Below, piece by piece: positions 1 to 14,988 of a stretch of DNA of 64,000 nt; positions within the stretch are counted from its first letter, which is position 1, and each line of letters begins with the position of its first letter. The stretch lies in NCBI RefSeq assembly GCF_000717715.1, contig NZ_JOAI01000012.1:62001-126000 (forward strand), in the 5' to 3' direction. This stretch comes from Streptomyces sp. NRRL B-24484. Lineage in GTDB: Bacteria; Actinomycetota; Actinomycetes; Streptomycetales; Streptomycetaceae. Below the pieces are notes generated by a model. The model was given only the letters and a program-made list of their open reading frames with translations, was not told the origin of the DNA and did not search any database. A program made the translations under genes and the position numbers.

Positions 1-141
1 TGCGGCGCCGGGCTGCGGCTGCCCCGCGGGCTGTTGCGGGTACGGCGGCCGGGCCACCCCCGGTGCTGCCCCGGGCCGGGCCGGGTACGGCGGCGCGAGG
101 GGTCGCGGGGGCATCGGCCCTCCCCCTGTGTACTGCGACAT
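1..141 (-). CDS. N-terminus of a Pro/Gln/Gly-rich protein (cut by window edge)
   Basis: Only the first 47 codons are inside the window. I chose the ATG at 141-139 because a strong Shine-Dalgarno sequence (GGGAGGTG on the minus strand, near 146-152) lies about six bases upstream. A second in-frame ATG at 114 also has a purine-rich site (GGGGAGGG). The visible residues begin MSQYTGGGP and continue as a Pro/Tyr/Gln/Gly-rich low-complexity stretch with a repeated PPYP. Such N-termini are common on streptomycete membrane proteins, where they form a disordered cytoplasmic arm before a transmembrane segment, but no membrane segment is visible here. It lies downstream of the aro genes, separated from them by a terminator. 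Function unknown. Confidence 0.6.
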   Translation of the reverse strand, partial: MSQYTGGGPMPPRPLAPPYPARPGAAPGVARPPYPQQPAGQPQPGAA

Positions 142-170
142 CGTCACCTCCCGAGCGGGACACTACACGT

Positions 171-205
171 CGGCCCGGTGGCGGGCACAGTCCGCCACCG
201 GGCCG
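171..205 (-). terminator. Hairpin terminator after aroQ
   Basis: A perfect inverted repeat with arms GGCCCGGTGGCGG and CCGCCACCGGGCC around a 7-nt loop lies just after the aroQ stop codon. It probably ends the aroCKBQ transcript before the next gene. There is no T-run, as is usual in streptomycetes. Confidence 0.7.
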
Positions 206-217
206 TGTGACCGCACG

Positions 218-3445
<3,228 letters not shown>

Positions 3446-3651
3446 CGGAGCTCCTTCGTCAGCGGCCCGGCCCGCGCAACGCGGGCCGACCGGGGCTTTC
3501 GTCCGGCGGGCCCGTGCTCGGACAGGAGGCCACCGGCCCGCACTCGGCTCCGATCCTTTCATGCCCCGGGGCCGGTCCGGCGCGTGGTCCGCGTGGCGGA
3601 CACCCGGATGGACACTCACAGGTTTGCGGCACCCGGCCCCGGGTATCGTGC

Positions 3652-4482
3652 TCAGCCCTCCGCGAGCGCCGCCTCGCCGGCGGCGCGCATCGCCGTCAGC
3701 GGGCCCGGCTTCACCCCGGTGAAGGCCTCGAACTGGAGCACCGCCTGGTGCACCAGCAGGTCCAGCCCGCCGAGCACGGTGCCGCCGCGCTCGGCGCAGG
3801 CCGCCGCCAGCCGGGTCGGCCACGGGTGGTACAGCACGTCGAAGAGCACCCCGGGTTCGGCCGGCAGCGCCCCGGCGAAGCCGTCGGTGGCGCCGGCCGG
3901 GGTGGTGGAGATCGTCAGCGGGTGCGCCAGCGCCTCGGCGCCGTCCTCCCAGGCAGCCGTGCGGACGCGCAGGCCGAGGCGGTCGCCGAGCTCCTGCATG
4001 AGGGCCGCCCGCTCGGCGCTGCGGACGTGGACGGTGACCTCGCCGGTGCACACCTCGGCCAGGGCGGCCAGCGCCGAGGAGGCGGTGGCGCCGGCGCCCA
4101 GCACGGCGGCCGAGTCGACCCGTTCCACCCCGCGCTCGCGCAGCGCGTTGACCAGGCCGGGCACGTCGGTGTTGTCGCCGCTGCGCCGGCCGTCCCGGCC
4201 GAAGACGACGGTGTTCACCGCGTCCACGGCGAGCGCGGTCGGACTCACCTCGTCCAGCAGCGGGACGATCGCCCGCTTGAGCGGCATGGTGAGCGACAGA
4301 CCGGCCCACTCGGCGGGATCGATCCTTTCGATGAACTCCGGCAGCCCGGCCTCGTCCACCTCGAACCGGTCGTACCGGCGCTCCGCCATCCCGAGCGCCG
4401 CGTAGCCGGCGCGGTGCAGCGCCGGAGACAGCGAATGGGCGATCGGCGAGCCGAGTACGGCGGCCCGCAGCTGTGTCGTCAC
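3652..4482 (-). CDS. aroE: Shikimate dehydrogenase
   Basis: NADP-dependent reduction of 3-dehydroshikimate to shikimate. The 276-residue protein starts at a GTG (4482) preceded by GAGGGG. It carries the shikimate-binding [16 protein letters not shown] at the N-terminus, the catalytic Lys in MPLKRAI near residue 68, NTD near 105, and a Rossmann glycine motif [10 protein letters not shown] near residue 128. It lies upstream of aroC on the same strand. A tandem 18-bp repeat sits in its 5' leader, described separately. The missing pathway steps (DAHP synthase, aroA) are not in this window. Confidence 0.94.
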   Translation of the reverse strand: MTTQLRAAVLGSPIAHSLSPALHRAGYAALGMAERRYDRFEVDEAGLPEFIERIDPAEWAGLSLTMPLKRAIVPLLDEVSPTALAVDAVNTVVFGRDGRRSGDNTDVPGLVNALRERGVERVDSAAVLGAGATASSALAALAEVCTGEVTVHVRSAERAALMQELGDRLGLRVRTAAWEDGAEALAHPLTISTTPAGATDGFAGALPAEPGVLFDVLYHPWPTRLAAACAERGGTVLGGLDLLVHQAVLQFEAFTGVKPGPLTAMRAAGEAALAEG

Positions 4483-4496
4483 GTGAGTCCCCTCGG

Positions 4497-4532
4497 GGCG
4501 GTGGATCAGGACAGGGCGGTGGATCCGGACAG
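4497..4532. repeat. Two tandem 18-bp repeats in the aroE leader
   Basis: The unit GGCGGTGGATCMGGACAG occurs twice head to tail with a single mismatch (A or C at position 12). The array lies about 15-50 nt upstream of the aroE start codon, on its 5' side. It could be a regulator-binding element or a recent slip duplication; nothing else identifies it. Confidence 0.7.
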
Positions 4533-4598
4533 GTGACCGCGGCGTTCCGGCCACCTCCGCCGGAACGGCTGGAGCCGGGCGGATCGTGGACGCACGAT

Positions 4599-4617
4599 GT
4601 CGAAACAGTTGTTCGAC
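4599..4617. promoter_or_regulatory. Palindrome GTCGAA-N7-TTCGAC upstream of the PG-binding protein
   Basis: A perfect 6+6 inverted repeat with a 7-nt spacer ends 19 nt before the start codon at 4637 and lies between two divergent genes. Its position suits an operator for the peptidoglycan-binding protein. No regulator gene is adjacent, so the binding factor is unknown. Confidence 0.4.
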
Positions 4618-4636
4618 CTGGCCGTAGGAGCACCGG

Positions 4637-5029
4637 ATGTCCCGCATCGTACGCACCGCCGCCGCCGCCGCGCTGGCGCTGTCCGGACTCTGGCTGGGCA
4701 CCGCCCCGGCCGGCGCCGCCTCCCTGCCGTCCTGTACCCGCGCCGTGGCCGACATGGGGGTGTTCGTCCCGGGCACCGACGGCGGCTCGGTGGACTGCGT
4801 ACTGGGCGTGGGCAACCAGGGCGAGGCCGTCGACGTGCTGCAGAGCGCCATGCACTACTGCTACGGCGAGAACATCGCCGCCGACGGCGTCTTCGGCCCG
4901 GCCACCAAGGCCGCACTCCGCCGGGTGCAGGGCACCGCGGGCGTCTACCCGGACGGCGTCTACGGCCCGCAGACCCGCAACGCGATGCTCTTCCTCGGGC
5001 ACTCCGGCGGCGGCTGCCAGCGGTACTGA
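4637..5029 (+). CDS. Secreted peptidoglycan-binding domain protein
   Basis: A 130-residue exported protein. Residues 1-28 form a Sec signal peptide: MSRIVR, then an Ala/Leu-rich core ending AGA-AS. Residues 60-120 resemble a PG_binding_1 repeat, with the [31 protein letters not shown] and [14 protein letters not shown] segments. It has Cys residues near 33, 54, 75 and 127 that could form disulfides outside the cell. The start ATG is preceded by GTAGGAGCACCGG. It is on the plus strand between aroE and the mltG genes, facing the mltG genes tail to tail, which suggests a cell-wall role. It has no catalytic domain, so it may act as a wall-binding or inhibitor-like module. Confidence 0.85.
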   Translation: MSRIVRTAAAAALALSGLWLGTAPAGAASLPSCTRAVADMGVFVPGTDGGSVDCVLGVGNQGEAVDVLQSAMHYCYGENIAADGVFGPATKAALRRVQGTAGVYPDGVYGPQTRNAMLFLGHSGGGCQRY

Positions 5030-5072
5030 CACCGCGGCGCGGCCGGTCGCACCGACCGGCCGCGCCCACGGC

Positions 5073-6992
5073 TCAGTTGCAGGTGACCGTCGCCTTGTTG
5101 AACGTCTTGCCCCGGGAGATGCACCAGTCCTCGGTGTTCTTCGCGTGCTCCGCGCCGGTGGCGGCGAACTTGGTCTCCTCGGCCGAGATCGCCAGCCAGA
5201 AGACCCAGTCGCCCGGGGGCGGGTTGAGCACCGCCCTGATCGCGTCCAGGCCGGGGTTGGAGATCGGCGTGGGCGGCAGGCCGGCGTTCACGTACGTGTT
5301 GTACTTCAGCGAGCCGTCGTGGATCTCCTTGTTGGTGAGCTCCTTGCGGCCCAGCTGGTACTGGAGCGTGGTGTCCAGACCGAGCTTGTGCTGGGTGACG
5401 TTGGTGGTCAGGCGGTTGCTGATCGCCCGGGCCATCTTGCCGAAGTCCTCGCTGTTGTTGCCCTCGGCCTGCAGGATGCTGGCCTCGATGAGGGCGTCGT
5501 AGCCGCTCTTCAGGCCCAGCTTCTTCGCCGAGCCCTCCAGGTCCAGCTCGGTGAACTGCTGGTTGGCGTTGGCGACCATCTGCTTGAGCAGGTCGACCGG
5601 CTTCATGCCCTCGCTGAGCGGATAGCGGGTCGGGAACAGGAAGCCCTCGACGTTGCCCTGCGCGTAGGCGGGCAGGCCGAGGTTGTTGACCTCGTCCTTG
5701 GCGGTCTTGGCGGTGGTGCCCGCCGGGACCTTCAGCTTCTTGTCGACCATCGCGAAGACGTCGACGGCCTTCATGCCCTGCGGGAGGTCGAGGACGTTGC
5801 CGCCCGCCGACTCCACCATGAACGTGACGGCGGCGGCGGCCGGCAACTTGTGCTTCATCGTGTAGAAGCCCGGCTGGATGGTGCCGCACTTGGGGTTCTT
5901 CTGGCAGGCCTCGACGAAGGCGTCCGCGCTCTTGACCACGTCCACCTTGAACAGCGACGCGGCGATGACCGAACCGCCGGCGCCCTGCTTGACCTCGACG
6001 GTCACCGAACCGGTGCCGGCGCCCGTGTAGTCCGGTGCCGGGCCGAAGTGGTCCTGGTAGAAGCCGTAGCCCCACCAGCCGGCGCCGCCCATGCCGCCGA
6101 GCAGCACCAGCGCGACCACCAGGCAGGCGCCGCGGTTGCGGCGGCCGGCCTTCTTGCCCTTCTCCTTGCGCTTGCGCTCGCCCTCGCGGGAGGTGTCCTC
6201 CTCGGCGCCGAAGAACGAGCCCTCGTCGGCGCCGTCCTCCTCGGCGTACTCGTCGAGGTCCTCCTCCCACTCCTCGGCCTCGGCCTCGGCCGGGCCGTCG
6301 AGCGCCGCGGCCTCGGCCTCCCAGTCGATGCCGTCCGGGCCGGGACCCGACGGACGCGCCTCGGAGCGGCGCGGCGGCGGCACGGGCGAGCCCTGCTGCG
6401 GCGGGCGGCCCGGCTGCTGGCCGGCCTGCTGGGGGAAGCCCTGCGGGCCCCGTGCCTGCGGCGGCATCTGGCCCTGCGCCTGACCGGGCGGCATCTGACC
6501 CGGCTGCATCCGACCGGGCTGCCCCGGGGCCTGCTGCATTCCGCCGCGCATCTGCTGCGGCGGCATCTGGCCCTGCTGCGGGTAGCCCTGCTGCTGCGGC
6601 GCCTGGCCCTGCTGCTGCAGCCCCTGCGGGACCTGCCAGGAGCCGGTGTGCTGGCCGGCCTGCTGCCCGTACTGCTGCTGCTGTCCGTAACCGCCCTGCT
6701 GCTGCGGGGCCTGCTGCCGGTACTGCTGCTGCGGCGCCTGGCCCTGTTGCGGCATCTGGCCCTGCTGCGGGTACCCCTGCTGCCCGTACGAGGGCTGCTG
6801 CTGCCAGCCCTGCTGTTGCTGCTGCGGGTAGCCCTGCTGCCCGTACTGCTGCTGCCCGAACGCGTCGGGTTGCACCTGCCACGAGCCGGTCTGGTCGGCG
6901 GACTGCGGCTGCTGCGGGATGCCGTGGCCGGGGTCGCCCGGGTGCCACGGCTGCTCTCCCTGGGGGCGGTAGCCCCCGCCCAGGTCAGTCAT
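5073..6992 (-). CDS. mltG: MltG-family endolytic transglycosylase with Gln-rich N-terminal arm
   Basis: Predicted to cut nascent glycan strands and set their length. The 639-residue protein has three parts. Residues 1-215 are Gln/Pro/Gly/Tyr-rich with repeated GYPQQGQ-type units. Residues 222-290 are acidic, then basic. A membrane segment follows at about 289-311 ([15 protein letters not shown]). The extracellular YceG/MltG domain fills the rest. It keeps [11 protein letters not shown], the NRL motif and [12 protein letters not shown]. In the ExE active-site segment it reads ASILQAEG (Gln508, Glu510), whereas the upstream paralog has LVEGE. ATG at 6992 is preceded by AAGGGG. The paralog lies 104 nt upstream. 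Confidence 0.9.
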   Translation of the reverse strand: MTDLGGGYRPQGEQPWHPGDPGHGIPQQPQSADQTGSWQVQPDAFGQQQYGQQGYPQQQQQGWQQQPSYGQQGYPQQGQMPQQGQAPQQQYRQQAPQQQGGYGQQQQYGQQAGQHTGSWQVPQGLQQQGQAPQQQGYPQQGQMPPQQMRGGMQQAPGQPGRMQPGQMPPGQAQGQMPPQARGPQGFPQQAGQQPGRPPQQGSPVPPPRRSEARPSGPGPDGIDWEAEAAALDGPAEAEAEEWEEDLDEYAEEDGADEGSFFGAEEDTSREGERKRKEKGKKAGRRNRGACLVVALVLLGGMGGAGWWGYGFYQDHFGPAPDYTGAGTGSVTVEVKQGAGGSVIAASLFKVDVVKSADAFVEACQKNPKCGTIQPGFYTMKHKLPAAAAVTFMVESAGGNVLDLPQGMKAVDVFAMVDKKLKVPAGTTAKTAKDEVNNLGLPAYAQGNVEGFLFPTRYPLSEGMKPVDLLKQMVANANQQFTELDLEGSAKKLGLKSGYDALIEASILQAEGNNSEDFGKMARAISNRLTTNVTQHKLGLDTTLQYQLGRKELTNKEIHDGSLKYNTYVNAGLPPTPISNPGLDAIRAVLNPPPGDWVFWLAISAEETKFAATGAEHAKNTEDWCISRGKTFNKATVTCN

Positions 6993-7096
6993 CGAACCCC
7001 TTATGCGTACCGCCGAGTCGAACCGGCGTGCTACGGCATCATCCGGAGGGAGACGTTACCGTACCGCAGCATTGCCGATCCGCCGCACGCACACCG

Positions 7097-8290
7097 TCAG
7101 TGACCGTCCCCCGGGGGCGGGGAACTCTGTTGCGCCTGGTAGGCGTTGAACTCTGCGACGTTCTTCTGCTGCTGCTCGAAACTGTCCGTGAACCTGGTGT
7201 CGCCGGGACGCACGGTGACGAAGTACAGCCAGTCACCCTCGGCGGGATCGGCCGCGGCACGCAGGGCCTCCCGGCCCGGATTGGAGATCGGTGTCGGCGG
7301 CAGTCCGGTGTGCAGGTACGTGTTGAACGGGGAGTCCAGCTTGGTGTCGGTGTCCGTGGTGGTGAGGGTGGAGCGCCCCAGGGCGTAGTTGATCGACGAG
7401 TCCAGCTGCAGCGGCATGTTCTTGGCCAACCGGTTGTAGATCACCCGCGCGACCTTGGCCATGTCCTCGGCGTTGTCGGCCTCGCCCTCGACCAGGCTGG
7501 CCACGGTGAGGATCCCGTACGGGGTCTGTGCGAATGCGGTGGCGGCGTCGTCCACACCGCCGGACTCCAGCGCCCGCCCGCTCTCGGAGACCATCTGCTG
7601 CAGCAGGGCGAGCGGGGTCGTGTCGTCGGTGACGGCGTACGTCGACGGGAAGAGGTAGCCCTCGGGGTTGTCCTTGGCCGACTCCGGCAGGCCCAGGTCG
7701 CCCGCGTGCTGCTGGGCGATGCCCTTGGTGGTGCCGGGGGCGAGGTGCAGCCGCTCGTCGATCGCGGCGTACACCTGCTCGGCGCGGCGCCCCTCCGGGA
7801 CGGTGAGGGCGTTGGCGTTCGCCGGGTCGAGCAGCACGCCGAGCGCCGACGCGACCGACATCTTCAGCTTCAGGGTGTAGGTGCCGGGCTGGATCGTGTT
7901 GCCGGCCGGGTGCCTGGCGGCCGCGTCGGTGAACGCCTTGGTGCTGGCCACCACCCCGCTCTTCACCAGGGACCGGCCGATCGTGGTGAGGCTGGCGCCC
8001 TGCGCCACCGAGACCTCCACCGTCCCGCTGCCGCCGCCCGCGAAGTCCGCCGCCGGCGGCTCGGCCTTCGGCCACACCAGGTAGGCCGCGACCGCGAGCA
8101 CGCAGGCCACCCCGAACAGCGCCAGCACGCTCAGGCAGCAGGCCACCCCCGACCGCACCTTCTCCGGGTCCGGCGGCTCCACCGCGTACGGCTGTCCGGG
8201 CGGGCGCCCGTCGGGTTCCTCGGCGGGGGCGCCCAGGTGCCCGGGGGTGACGCCCGGCCCCAGGCCGGGTGCGGTGAACGGGTCGGTCAC
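7097..8290 (-). CDS. Second MltG-family endolytic transglycosylase
   Basis: A 397-residue paralog of the next gene downstream. A short Pro-rich cytoplasmic arm (about 45 residues) precedes a membrane segment near 50-75 (CCLSVLALFGVACVLAVAAYLV). The MltG domain then keeps the NPEGYLFPSTY motif, the LVEGEADNAEDM active-site segment (Glu268 and Glu270), YNRL, and [17 protein letters not shown] chose the GTG at 8290 because GGAGGGG precedes it at the right distance; an ATG further upstream would add 26 residues without a good ribosome site. It follows ruvX on the same strand after a hairpin, so it probably has its own promoter. Two MltG genes in tandem is not the usual arrangement I know of. Confidence 0.9.
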   Translation of the reverse strand: MTDPFTAPGLGPGVTPGHLGAPAEEPDGRPPGQPYAVEPPDPEKVRSGVACCLSVLALFGVACVLAVAAYLVWPKAEPPAADFAGGGSGTVEVSVAQGASLTTIGRSLVKSGVVASTKAFTDAAARHPAGNTIQPGTYTLKLKMSVASALGVLLDPANANALTVPEGRRAEQVYAAIDERLHLAPGTTKGIAQQHAGDLGLPESAKDNPEGYLFPSTYAVTDDTTPLALLQQMVSESGRALESGGVDDAATAFAQTPYGILTVASLVEGEADNAEDMAKVARVIYNRLAKNMPLQLDSSINYALGRSTLTTTDTDTKLDSPFNTYLHTGLPPTPISNPGREALRAAADPAEGDWLYFVTVRPGDTRFTDSFEQQQKNVAEFNAYQAQQSSPPPGDGH

Positions 8291-8350
8291 GACGGCCCCT
8301 CCGTCGGCAGCCGGCGGTACCGGGCTGCTCCAACAACGGCGACAACGCGA

Positions 8351-8384
8351 AGGGGCCCGTGCGGACACCTCCGCACGGACCCCT
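8351..8384 (-). terminator. Hairpin after ruvX
   Basis: Arms AGGGGCCCGTGCGGA and TCCGCACGGACCCCT pair with one mismatch around a 4-nt loop, 24-57 nt after the ruvX stop. It probably ends the alaS-ruvX transcript before the second mltG gene. Confidence 0.6.
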
Positions 8385-8407
8385 TGTGGGACGTTAGTAC
8401 GAACTGC

Positions 8408-8892
8408 TCAGCCGGTCGGCTCGACGCTCTCGCCGGGCGCCCGGCCGCTCACCCGTTCGGCCTCCAGTGCCGCCTGCAGGATCACCACGGCCGCGGCCTG
8501 GTCGATCACCGAGCGGCCCTTCTTCGAGGAACGGCCGGAGGCCCGCAGGCCCTGGGCGGCGGTGACCGTGGTCATCCGCTCGTCCACCAGCCGGACACCG
8601 ACCGGCGCCAGCAGCGCCGCCAGCCGCCCGGCGTACGCCCGGACCTTCGCCGCGGCCGGCCCCTCCTTGCCGCTCAGCGAGCGGGGCAGGCCGACCACGA
8701 CCTCGATCGCGTCGTACTCCCCGACGATCTCCTTGAGCCGCGCCTGGGAGCGGCCCCCGGCGGGCACGGTCTCCACCGGCGTGGCGATCAGCCCGTCGGG
8801 GTCGCAGGACGCGACCCCGATCCGGGCGTCACCCACGTCGACGGCGATCCGCCGGCCCCGCCGGAAGACCTTCTCGGGCTGCTCCTCGGTCA

Positions 8893-8893
<1 letters not shown>
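8408..8893 (-). CDS. ruvX: RuvX/YqgF-family nuclease
   Basis: A 161-residue member of the YqgF RNase H-fold family, implicated in 16S rRNA pre-processing and possibly Holliday-junction resolution. It shows the first catalytic Asp in RIAVDVGDARIGVAS near residue 20, the VVGLPRSLSG segment near 75, the LVDERMTT motif (Asp/Glu) near 110, and a C-terminal DQAAAVVILQ with the last Asp near 138. Its ATG at 8893 overlaps the alaS stop by one base (TGATG), so it is co-translated with alaS, a common actinobacterial pairing. Confidence 0.93.
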
Positions 8894-11548
<2,655 letters not shown>

Positions 11549-11562
<14 letters not shown>

Positions 11563-11977
11563 CAGTGGTCCTTCCGGTTGGGTTGCTGCCCGGCAGCGCT
11601 CGGCGCTGGCGGGGCTCGGCAATGCTCTTGGTGGTGGTGCTGCGCTTCGGGGGCAGGGCGGCGGCCGGGGAGCCCGGGGCCGCCGAGATAGCTCGGTGGC
11701 CGGGCTCGGGGCGCAGCGCGCTGCGGCGGCGCGGCGGCTCGACCACGGCGGTGCCGTCGAGGCCGAGGTCGGCGCGGAGCTCCTGCTCGCGCTCGGCCAT
11801 CCCGGCCTGGACGTCCTGGGCGAAGCGCTTGGCGGCGTCGCCGAGCCGCAGGGCGCCGCGGGCGGCGGTGCCGGAGATGCTGTCCGGGGTGAGCCGGTGC
11901 ACGGCCTCGTTGGCCTTGCCCATGGCCCAGACGGCGGCGCCGGCGCCGACCGCCATCCAGAAGATGCGTCGAACCAC
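11549..11977 (-). CDS. DUF6167-type membrane-anchored protein
   Basis: A 142-residue protein with an N-terminal hydrophobic segment (residues 3-19, [19 protein letters not shown]), a short helical region that includes [19 protein letters not shown], and a basic, Pro-rich C-terminus likely to be disordered. It matches the small DUF6167 family that accompanies alaS in actinomycetes. Its 3' end overlaps the alaS start by 14 nt and its start is 4 nt after the DUF948 gene, so the three look co-transcribed. No catalytic motif is visible. Confidence 0.8.
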
Positions 11978-11981
11978 CGTG

Positions 11982-12461
11982 TCAGCCCCTCACCGCTCGC
12001 CGGACGCGGGCCAGCAGCCCGCCGCTGCGCGGCGCGGTGGCCGCGCGGACCTCGGCCCGGACCAGCCGGGCCAGCGCGTCGCGGTCGGCCGCCTGCTCGG
12101 GGACGGCCGCGGTGCCCTGCTGGCGGGCGACGGCCTTGCGGACGCCGTAGCTGAACGCGGCGACCTTGACCAGCGGCCCGCCGATCGTGGCGGCGACGGT
12201 GGAGGAGAGGGCGTTGGCGTTGGCGGCGGCGTCCTGCACGTTGGCGGTGATCTCGTCCACCCGCTCCAGCTGCTCGTTGGCGCTGCGGACGGCGGTGCCC
12301 GCGTCGACCAGCAGCGGCACGGCCTGTTCGGTGACGGCGGAGACCAGCACGGTGGCCTCCTTGAGCACCTTGGAGAGCCGGACGAGCACGACGGCCAGCA
12401 GCGTCACGAGAACCGCCCAGAACACGGCCACCAACAGGCCGGCCAGTTCTCCCACGGACAC
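11982..12461 (-). CDS. DUF948 membrane protein
   Basis: A 159-residue protein with one N-terminal membrane helix (about residues 6-28, [20 protein letters not shown]). A long heptad-like helix follows ([20 protein letters not shown]), then a basic tail. This is the layout of DUF948 proteins, which resemble chemoreceptor-type coiled coils without signalling domains. The GTG at 12461 has a weak GGGAG upstream. It leads the DUF948-DUF6167-alaS-ruvX run. A TAGGGT box at 12501-12506 (minus strand) could be its -10 element. Function unknown; linkage to alaS is conserved in relatives. Confidence 0.82.
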   Translation of the reverse strand: MSVGELAGLLVAVFWAVLVTLLAVVLVRLSKVLKEATVLVSAVTEQAVPLLVDAGTAVRSANEQLERVDEITANVQDAAANANALSSTVAATIGGPLVKVAAFSYGVRKAVARQQGTAAVPEQAADRDALARLVRAEVRAATAPRSGGLLARVRRAVRG

Positions 12462-12586
12462 CTTGTGCGCTCCCTCGCCTTGCAGCTTCCTCCGAAGGGA
12501 ACCCTATCGTGACCACGGGCGGTTTCCCGACCGGATAAGGGCGGCGGGGCCGCGTCGCGGGGTGCGGCACCACGGCACGGGCGGGC

Positions 12587-14857
12587 GTGACCCACCCGGC
12601 GGTCACCTCGTTGATCGGAACGGGCGGCCGGGCGGCCGGCCCGCACATCCATCCCACCGACGACATGGGGGCTCCGGTGTCGAGCGAACCCGCGGCGGAC
12701 GGGCGAAGGCGGTCGGCGCGCGGCCGACTGCCCGCCGACCTCACCGGCTTCGTCGGCCGCCGTTCCGAACTCGCCGCTCTGGCACGGCTGCTGGACGTCT
12801 CACGGCTGGTCACCGTGACCGGCCCCGGCGGGGTCGGCAAGACCCGGCTGGCGCTGCGGGCGGCGGCCGCGGCCGGCCGGGACCTGCGGGACGGCGTCCG
12901 GCTCGCCGAGATCGGTCCGGTGCAGGACGGGCTGCTGCTCGGCCACGCGGTGATGGAGGCGCTGGAGTTCACCGACTCCACCGCGCGTCCTCCGCTCGAC
13001 GTGCTGGTGGACCAGCTCGCCGACCGCCGGATGCTGCTGGTGCTGGACGGCTGCGAGCACCTGGTCGACGCCTGCGCCGAGCTGGCCGACGTGCTGCTGC
13101 GCGGCGCGCCGGGGCTGCGGGTCCTCGCGACCAGCCGGCAGTCGCTGCGGGTGGACGGCGAGCACCTGCTGCCACTGGCGCCGCTGCCGGTGGAGGCGCG
13201 GGACGGCCGGCGGCCGGACGCGGTGCGGCTGTTCGCGGACCGGGCCGCGGCGGTGGTGCCGGACTTCGCGCTGACCGCGGAGAACGCCGACGACGTGGCG
13301 CTGCTCTGCCGCCGGCTGGACGGCATCCCGCTGGCCGTGGAGCTGGCGGCGGGCCGGCTGCGCGCGCTCTCCGTGGAGCAGATCGCGATCCGGCTGGACG
13401 ACCGGTTCCGGCTGCTGACCGGTGGCGCCCGCACCGCGCCGCCGCGGCACCAGACGCTGCGCACCACGATCGGCTGGAGCCACGAACTGTGCTCCCCGCA
13501 GGAACGTTTGCTCTGGGCCCGGCTCTCGGTGTTCGCCGGCGGCTTCGACCTGGAGGCGGCGGAGTACGTCTGCGCGGGCGACGGCATCGACCCGGACGGC
13601 GTGCCGGACCTGCTCGCCGATCTGGTGGACAAGTCCGTGCTGCTGCGGCTGGACGGCGGCGACGCGGTGCGCTTCCGGATGCTCGACACGCTGCGCGAGT
13701 ACGGCGGGCAGTGGCTGTCCGCGGCCGGCGAGGAGCAGCGGCTGCTGCGCCGGCACCGGGACTGGTACCTGGGGGTGGCCACCTGGGGCGAGGTGGAGTG
13801 GTTCGGGCCGCGGCAGGCCGAGACGGCCGAGCGGACCCGGCTGGCGCACTCCAACCTGCGGGCCGCGCTGGAGTTCTGCCTGGCCGAGCCGGGCGAGGAG
13901 CAGCAGGCGCTGGTGCTGGCCGGGACGCTGTGGTTCTACTGGGTCGGTTCGGGCCACCTGGGCGAGGGCCGGCACTGGCTGGACCGGGCGCTGGCGCTGG
14001 CGCCGGAGCCGACGGGGGCGCGGGCGAAGGCGCTCTGGGTGACGGGCTACATGGCGACGCTGCAGGGCGACCTGGTGCGGGCCGCACCGGCGCTGGAGGA
14101 GTGCCGGCGGCAGGCGGTGGAGACCGGGGACGACCGGGCGCTGGCGTACGCGGTGCACCGGCAGGGCTGCGCGGCGCTGATCGCGGACGACCCGGTGCGG
14201 GCGGCCGAGCTGTTCGAGGAGGCGCTCTGGCACTACGACACGCTGGGCGAGCTGAACAGCAACGTCCTGATGGCGATGTTCGAGCTGGGGCTGGCGCGGC
14301 TGTTCCAGGGGGACGCCGAGTCGGGCACGGCCTGGATCGAGCGGGTGCGGGAGATCTGCGAGGAGCACGGCGAGCAGTGGGCCTACGCCTACGGGCTGTA
14401 CGCCTACGCGCACGCGAGCTGGACGACGGGCGAGCTGTGGCGGGCCCGGGCGTACGCGCGCGAGTGCGTGCGGCTCAACCACCGGTTCCGGGACCTGCTG
14501 GGCATCGTGCTGGGAGTGGAGCTGCTGGCCGTGCTGGAGACCGAGGGTCCGGAGGCGGACCTGGTGGAGGCACGGGTGCTGCAGGGGGCGGCGCACCGGA
14601 TGTGGCAGGGCGTGGGGACGCCGTTCTTCGGGTCGCGGAGCTTCAACGGGCCGCACCGGGAGGGCGAGGAGCGGGCCCGGTCGGGGCTGACCGAGGAGGA
14701 GTTCGAGGACGCGTTCGCGCGGGGCGCGGCGCTCGACCTGGACGCTGCGGTGCGGCGGGCACTGGGCGGCGGCGGGCTGCCGGAGCCGCCGTTCGACGCG
14801 GACGGCCGCCCCCCGGACCCGTGCCCGGCCGAACCCTCACCGGTGCCGGCCCGCTAG
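12587..14857 (+). CDS. AfsR-like NB-ARC ATPase with TPR region, lacking a DNA-binding domain
   Basis: About 756 residues from the GTG at 12587; an in-frame ATG at 12665 would give 730. Neither has a convincing ribosome site. After [18 protein letters not shown] comes the NB-ARC P-loop [13 protein letters not shown] (near 78), Walker B-like [11 protein letters not shown] (near 146), the sensor-like VLATSRQSL and the [13 protein letters not shown] motif (near 245). Helical repeats resembling TPRs fill residues 400-700. AfsR-class regulators usually add an N-terminal SARP domain or a C-terminal LuxR helix-turn-helix; this one stops where a LuxR domain would normally begin. It stands alone between the DUF948 gene and rpsD. 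Likely a STAND-type signalling ATPase; target unknown. Confidence 0.85.
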   Translation: MTHPAVTSLIGTGGRAAGPHIHPTDDMGAPVSSEPAADGRRRSARGRLPADLTGFVGRRSELAALARLLDVSRLVTVTGPGGVGKTRLALRAAAAAGRDLRDGVRLAEIGPVQDGLLLGHAVMEALEFTDSTARPPLDVLVDQLADRRMLLVLDGCEHLVDACAELADVLLRGAPGLRVLATSRQSLRVDGEHLLPLAPLPVEARDGRRPDAVRLFADRAAAVVPDFALTAENADDVALLCRRLDGIPLAVELAAGRLRALSVEQIAIRLDDRFRLLTGGARTAPPRHQTLRTTIGWSHELCSPQERLLWARLSVFAGGFDLEAAEYVCAGDGIDPDGVPDLLADLVDKSVLLRLDGGDAVRFRMLDTLREYGGQWLSAAGEEQRLLRRHRDWYLGVATWGEVEWFGPRQAETAERTRLAHSNLRAALEFCLAEPGEEQQALVLAGTLWFYWVGSGHLGEGRHWLDRALALAPEPTGARAKALWVTGYMATLQGDLVRAAPALEECRRQAVETGDDRALAYAVHRQGCAALIADDPVRAAELFEEALWHYDTLGELNSNVLMAMFELGLARLFQGDAESGTAWIERVREICEEHGEQWAYAYGLYAYAHASWTTGELWRARAYARECVRLNHRFRDLLGIVLGVELLAVLETEGPEADLVEARVLQGAAHRMWQGVGTPFFGSRSFNGPHREGEERARSGLTEEEFEDAFARGAALDLDAAVRRALGGGGLPEPPFDADGRPPDPCPAEPSPVPAR

Positions 14858-14930
14858 GGACGGGCGCCGGGGCCGGTTCAGGGGTGCGTGAGGCTGCCTC
14901 TTGTGCCGTACCCGTGGTCCTGACAGGGGT

Positions 14931-14962
14931 GAGCCCCCGCAGCCGTGCGGCTGCGGGGGCTC
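14931..14962 (-). terminator. Terminator after rpsD
   Basis: A perfect 14-bp stem (GAGCCCCCGCAGCC / GGCTGCGGGGGCTC) with a GTGC loop lies 27 nt past the rpsD stop. It may also stop read-through of the convergent NB-ARC gene. Confidence 0.8.
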
Positions 14963-14988
14963 GGTGCTGCAGTGGTACCGCTCGCGGG

